From Spirochaetales bacterium (GTDB lineage: Bacteria > Spirochaetota > Spirochaetia > Sphaerochaetales > Sphaerochaetaceae), in assembly GCA_022771185.1 (NCBI GenBank), contig JALFCJ010000236.1, forward strand, positions 1 through 32,587: 32,587 nt of DNA, in the 5' to 3' direction. The notes beneath the pieces were generated by a model that saw only the letters and a list, made by a program, of their open reading frames with translations, was not told the origin of the DNA and searched no databases. Position 1 is the stretch's first letter; each line of letters starts with the position of its first letter. Shown here piece after piece: positions 30,092 to 32,587 of the stretch. The position numbers were made by a program, and so were the translations under genes.

Positions 30092-31618
30092 TTATTCTGT
30101 TATTCGTATTTCCTTCACTGTGGTCTTGTCACCCTCTCTATCGAAGTGAAGCTCCCTGTTACAGACCTCGGAGAGAAGAAGCCTGTCGTGTGATACCAAT
30201 ATAATTGAGGCCCTTGTTTCCTTAAGAATCTCTTCCATTGCTAAAACAGCTGTTATATCCAAATGGTTCGTGGGTTCATCCAGAATCAGCAGTGGGCAGT
30301 CACTATTAATAGAGAGAAGGAAATCAAGCTTTCTCATTTCCCCTGAGCTCAGATTCTTCTCTCCATCCAGGAAGGCAGAAGCGTTGCTTCCTAGCCTGAA
30401 CATAAGAGAGAGGAGGCTTCCTTTTTCTCTGTCATCCATTCCCTTCAGAGTGTCTTTTAGCCTTTCTCTGTCACCCTCATCATATTCCTGCTTCAGATAG
30501 AGAAAGCTAGAGCTCTTTTTCATGTATTCGCTACAGACATATTTTATGAAGAGCGTTTTTCCGCTTCCGTTGTCCCCCGTAACTGCTAATTTATCGCCTC
30601 TTTTCACCTCTATCTGGGGAACCTCAACCTTAAGGCTTCCGGCTGTTAGTGTGCTCTTCTCAATGAGGAAGCTTGAGAGCAGGGGAGAAAAGGACGCGGA
30701 GGATATGCCTTCCTTTCTCATTCTTGGACCGCTTAATGAGGATAATTCTTTTTCCTTCTGCCCGATTCTGCTCACAATCGTGCGTCTCTGATCTGCTACG
30801 CTTCTATCCTTTCCTGTTAGACGAGCTAAATCTATTTTCGCTTTAGCATCATTATCCTTTCTTCCAACAGTGCTTTTTGAAAGCCCCTTCGACGCTGCCT
30901 CAGCTTTCGCCCTGAGGGCCTTCTCACTACTAGCCATTCTCTTTATTTCTCTGCTGAGATTTGCTCTCTCCTCTCTCTCGGCTGTTTTCTTTTCCTTTGA
31001 GAGGGTGAGGGCATCTATGGGAGGAAGAGGAATATCTTCAAAAAATGTGGGAGTAGAGTCTCCGTAATTAGTCATGATGATAGTTCTAGAGGAAAGAGCG
31101 GAAGCAAAGGCACGGTCGTGGGAAATTATTATTCCGCAGCCCTTGAATTCCAGAAGGGCATTCAGAAGGTATTCCTTGTTCCTTTTGTCCAGATGGTTTG
31201 TGGGCTCATCCATAATAAGTATGTCTGGAGAGGAGGAGAGGGCTAGATAGGCCTGGAGTCTCTTCTTCTCTCCTCCAGAAAGCTCATCAGCATGGAGAAA
31301 CATATCCTCGTCTAGTCCCAGCTTTCGTCTTAGAGCAGAAGAAGAGGAGGAGTAATCATAAAGAAGAGCGTAATCCTCATCCTTGATGCCTGAGAAAATC
31401 TGGGAGCAGAGAACTGCATTCCCTCTTTTTTCAATTGCTCCAGCCTCCGGAGTCAGGCTGCCCTCTATGAGAGACGCGAGGGTGCTTTTACCGCATCCGT
31501 TTGAGCCTAGAATTGTCGTCCAGCCTTCATGGAAGGATAGAGATAGATCCTCAAAAAGGGAAAAGGATGAAGATGGATATGAGAAAGAAATATTCGATAG
31601 CGTGACATAAATAGACAT
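30092..31618 (-). CDS. ABC-F family ATPase
   Basis: The 508-residue cytosolic protein has two ABC ATPase domains and no membrane segment. Domain 1 has Walker A G-S-N-G-C-G-K-S-T (38-46), signature L-S-G-G-E (113-117) and D-E-P-T-N-H-L-D (137-144). Domain 2 has G-D-N-G-S-G-K-T, L-S-S-G-E and again D-E-P-T-N-H-L-D. A charged helical linker joins them, with G-R-K-D-N-D-A-K-A-K-I-D-L-A-R-L. Both catalytic glutamates follow the usual D-E pattern. ABC-F proteins work on the ribosome; some rescue stalled ribosomes and others protect against antibiotics. Which applies here cannot be decided from the motif set. A GAGGT site precedes the ATG. A five-codon leader frame lies upstream, which would fit an antibiotic-responsive gene. 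Confidence 0.9.
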   Translation of the reverse strand: MSIYVTLSNISFSYPSSSFSLFEDLSLSFHEGWTTILGSNGCGKSTLASLIEGSLTPEAGAIEKRGNAVLCSQIFSGIKDEDYALLYDYSSSSSALRRKLGLDEDMFLHADELSGGEKKRLQAYLALSSSPDILIMDEPTNHLDKRNKEYLLNALLEFKGCGIIISHDRAFASALSSRTIIMTNYGDSTPTFFEDIPLPPIDALTLSKEKKTAEREERANLSREIKRMASSEKALRAKAEAASKGLSKSTVGRKDNDAKAKIDLARLTGKDRSVADQRRTIVSRIGQKEKELSSLSGPRMRKEGISSASFSPLLSSFLIEKSTLTAGSLKVEVPQIEVKRGDKLAVTGDNGSGKTLFIKYVCSEYMKKSSSFLYLKQEYDEGDRERLKDTLKGMDDREKGSLLSLMFRLGSNASAFLDGEKNLSSGEMRKLDFLLSINSDCPLLILDEPTNHLDITAVLAMEEILKETRASIILVSHDRLLLSEVCNRELHFDREGDKTTVKEIRITE

Positions 31619-31654
31619 TGTAGTACCTCGTGGAAATCAAGATTTTGTTGTTTT

Positions 31655-31672
31655 TCACTCAGTAATCATCAT
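31655..31672 (-). CDS. Possible leader peptide (MMITE) upstream of the ABC-F gene
   Basis: ATG-ATG-ATT-ACT-GAG-TGA lies 36 bp before the ABC-F start and has AGAGGTG 8 nt upstream. Many resistance ABC-F genes are controlled by ribosome stalling on such short frames. The coding signal itself is too short to test by eye. Confidence 0.3.
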   Translation of the reverse strand: MMITE

Positions 31673-31700
31673 GCTTCAGTCACCTCTATTTCTGAAAAGA

Positions 31701-31729
31701 ATGGTATAGGAAAAAGAATAATGGGTCAA
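31701..31729 (-). promoter_or_regulatory. Promoter of the ABC-F gene
   Basis: On the minus strand TTGACC (31729-31724), 17 bp, then TACCAT (31706-31701) matches the sigma-70 consensus at 5/6 and 4/6 positions. It would place the short leader frame at 31655-31672 inside the untranslated leader. Confidence 0.5.
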
Positions 31730-31739
31730 TCACTTTTCT

Positions 31740-32587
31740 TGTGGGGTGAACAAATAGTCTGAGAACAATGGATATAGGTAAAAATTGAAAAAGTAGGGTG
31801 ATTTCCTTAGAGTTTATATAACCAAAACAACTCAGACACAAGGAAAAACCCTACATGGAGAACACTATCACAATCCCTTCCGGTTTGGAAGGGTTCACCA
31901 ACATCAAAACGACAAGAGCTACCACGATCACGGAGAGAGACATCTTCCTCATTGACGGGACGATGCAGGAATTGGAAGAGGAGAGGACCTGCCCGAATTG
32001 TGGTGCAAGGATGCACATACATGACACGTACGACGTCAGCCTCAGCCACATCCCGTTGGGCAGGACGCTTTCGGCAGTAAGGTTCGAGAAGCACCGGTAC
32101 ATCTGCCCTTGTTGCAAAACGACGGGCATCCAGGGAGTGCCGTTCCAGGCCGCGAGCCATAGGATTACGGTCCCCCTCCATTCATATGCAAGGGACCTGC
32201 TGGAGCTGGGGTTCACAAACAAGTGCGTCTCGGAACTGACGGGGCTGTGCAAGAACACAGTGAAGGCCATAGACAAGGAGCGCCTGCTGGGGAAATACAC
32301 AAAGGACGGCAGGCACCTCAAGGAACCGGAGAGGCAGTCCAGGTATCTCGGCGTCGACGAATTCCTTCTGCACAAGGGGCATGAATACGCGACTATCATA
32401 ATCGACCTGGATACGGGGCACGTCCTATGGCTTGCCTACGGCAAGAAGAAACAGGCGCTCTACGACTTCATAGACTTCGTCGGGGAGGATTGGATGGACG
32501 GGGTGGAAGCGGTGGCGTGCGACATGAACAGCGACTACCAGGATGTTTTTGAGGACAGGTGCCCTCACATACAGGTGGTGTTCGACT
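31740..32587 (+). mobile_element. Left part of an ISL3-family insertion sequence
   Basis: The transposase at 31855 implies an element that starts somewhere between about 31740 and 31850 and runs off the window. I cannot fix the left terminal repeat without its right partner. A change from A+T-rich to G+C-rich sequence is visible close to 31850. Confidence 0.6.
31855..32587 (+). CDS. ISL3-family transposase (partial, 3' end outside window)
   Basis: The frame is open from ATG 31855 to the window end (244 codons) and starts M-E-N-T-I-T-I-P-S-G-L-E-G-F. It has the ISL3 N-terminal zinc finger (C-P-N-C-G at one side, C-P-C-C on the other), a helix-turn-helix region (L-G-F-T-N-K-C-V-S-E-L-T-G-L) and the start of the DDE domain: Y-L-G-V-D-E-F, then I-I-D-L-D-T-G and A-C-D-M-N-S-D-Y. 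Third codon positions are mostly G or C, unlike every other gene in the window, which points to recent arrival from a higher-G+C source. The right end and terminal repeats cannot be seen. Confidence 0.9.
   Translation, partial: MENTITIPSGLEGFTNIKTTRATTITERDIFLIDGTMQELEEERTCPNCGARMHIHDTYDVSLSHIPLGRTLSAVRFEKHRYICPCCKTTGIQGVPFQAASHRITVPLHSYARDLLELGFTNKCVSELTGLCKNTVKAIDKERLLGKYTKDGRHLKEPERQSRYLGVDEFLLHKGHEYATIIIDLDTGHVLWLAYGKKKQALYDFIDFVGEDWMDGVEAVACDMNSDYQDVFEDRCPHIQVVFD

Noticed and set aside
31851..32421. Three long minus-strand frames at the window end
   Set aside because: They are antisense to the ISL3 transposase; its high G+C creates long spurious frames. The plus-strand frame has the zinc finger and DDE motifs.

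Overview
The window looks like a chromosomal piece of a spirochaete. The strongest hints are two secreted binding proteins whose signal peptides end in the F-A-N-G-(S/A)-K-E-E style common in Sphaerochaeta and Treponema, a moderate-to-low G+C content, and an apparently clade-restricted small protein at 29.4-30.0 kb. The exact genus cannot be read from the sequence alone. No plasmid or phage structural gene is visible.

Region 1 (1-4.25 kb) carries the start of a TrpXY-type ABC importer on the minus strand (a binding protein and a permease cut by the window edge). Next come a divergent pair for methylthioadenosine salvage, mtaD (minus) and an mtnA-family isomerase (plus), and a tRNA-Arg(CCG). 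Region 2 (4.5-14.7 kb) is one long minus-strand operon of nine genes with overlapping or closely spaced ends. In transcription order it encodes a LacI regulator, an AtuA/DUF1446 protein, a DUF4387 protein, two carbohydrate-type permeases and a solute-binding protein, two ADP-ribosylglycohydrolase-family enzymes, and ribokinase. A perfect 18-bp palindrome sits at the predicted transcription start, and a terminator lies after ribokinase. My reading is that this operon imports a ribosyl-containing compound, cleaves it inside the cell, and phosphorylates the released ribose. The ATPase of the importer is not encoded here.

Region 3 (14.7-18 kb) holds an alkaline-phosphatase-superfamily enzyme coupled to an amino-acid-permease-type transporter. 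Divergent to these is an FtsH-like membrane AAA ATPase that lacks the M41 protease domain and ends at a strong terminator. Region 4 (18.0-27.9 kb) looks like an accessory island. It has a complete group II intron (18057-19931) abutting one end of a complete IS66-family element (19932-22521). Beside the IS is a divergent three-gene module of a zinc-ribbon protein kinase, a von Willebrand A protein and a PP2C phosphatase, which resembles the TerY-P triad. It ends with a 147-bp element of 11-bp phased repeats bracketed by 10-bp inverted repeats, and the 3' half of a tRNA-Cys gene with its terminator.

Region 5 (28-32.6 kb) returns to housekeeping-like genes: malic enzyme, a small coiled-coil protein and an ABC-F ATPase with a possible leader peptide. 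It closes with the 5' part of an ISL3-family transposase of clearly higher G+C, cut by the window end.

The two best candidates for something undescribed are the ADP-ribosylglycohydrolase/ABC importer/ribokinase operon and the kinase-VWA-PP2C module with its neighbouring phased repeat array at a broken tRNA gene.
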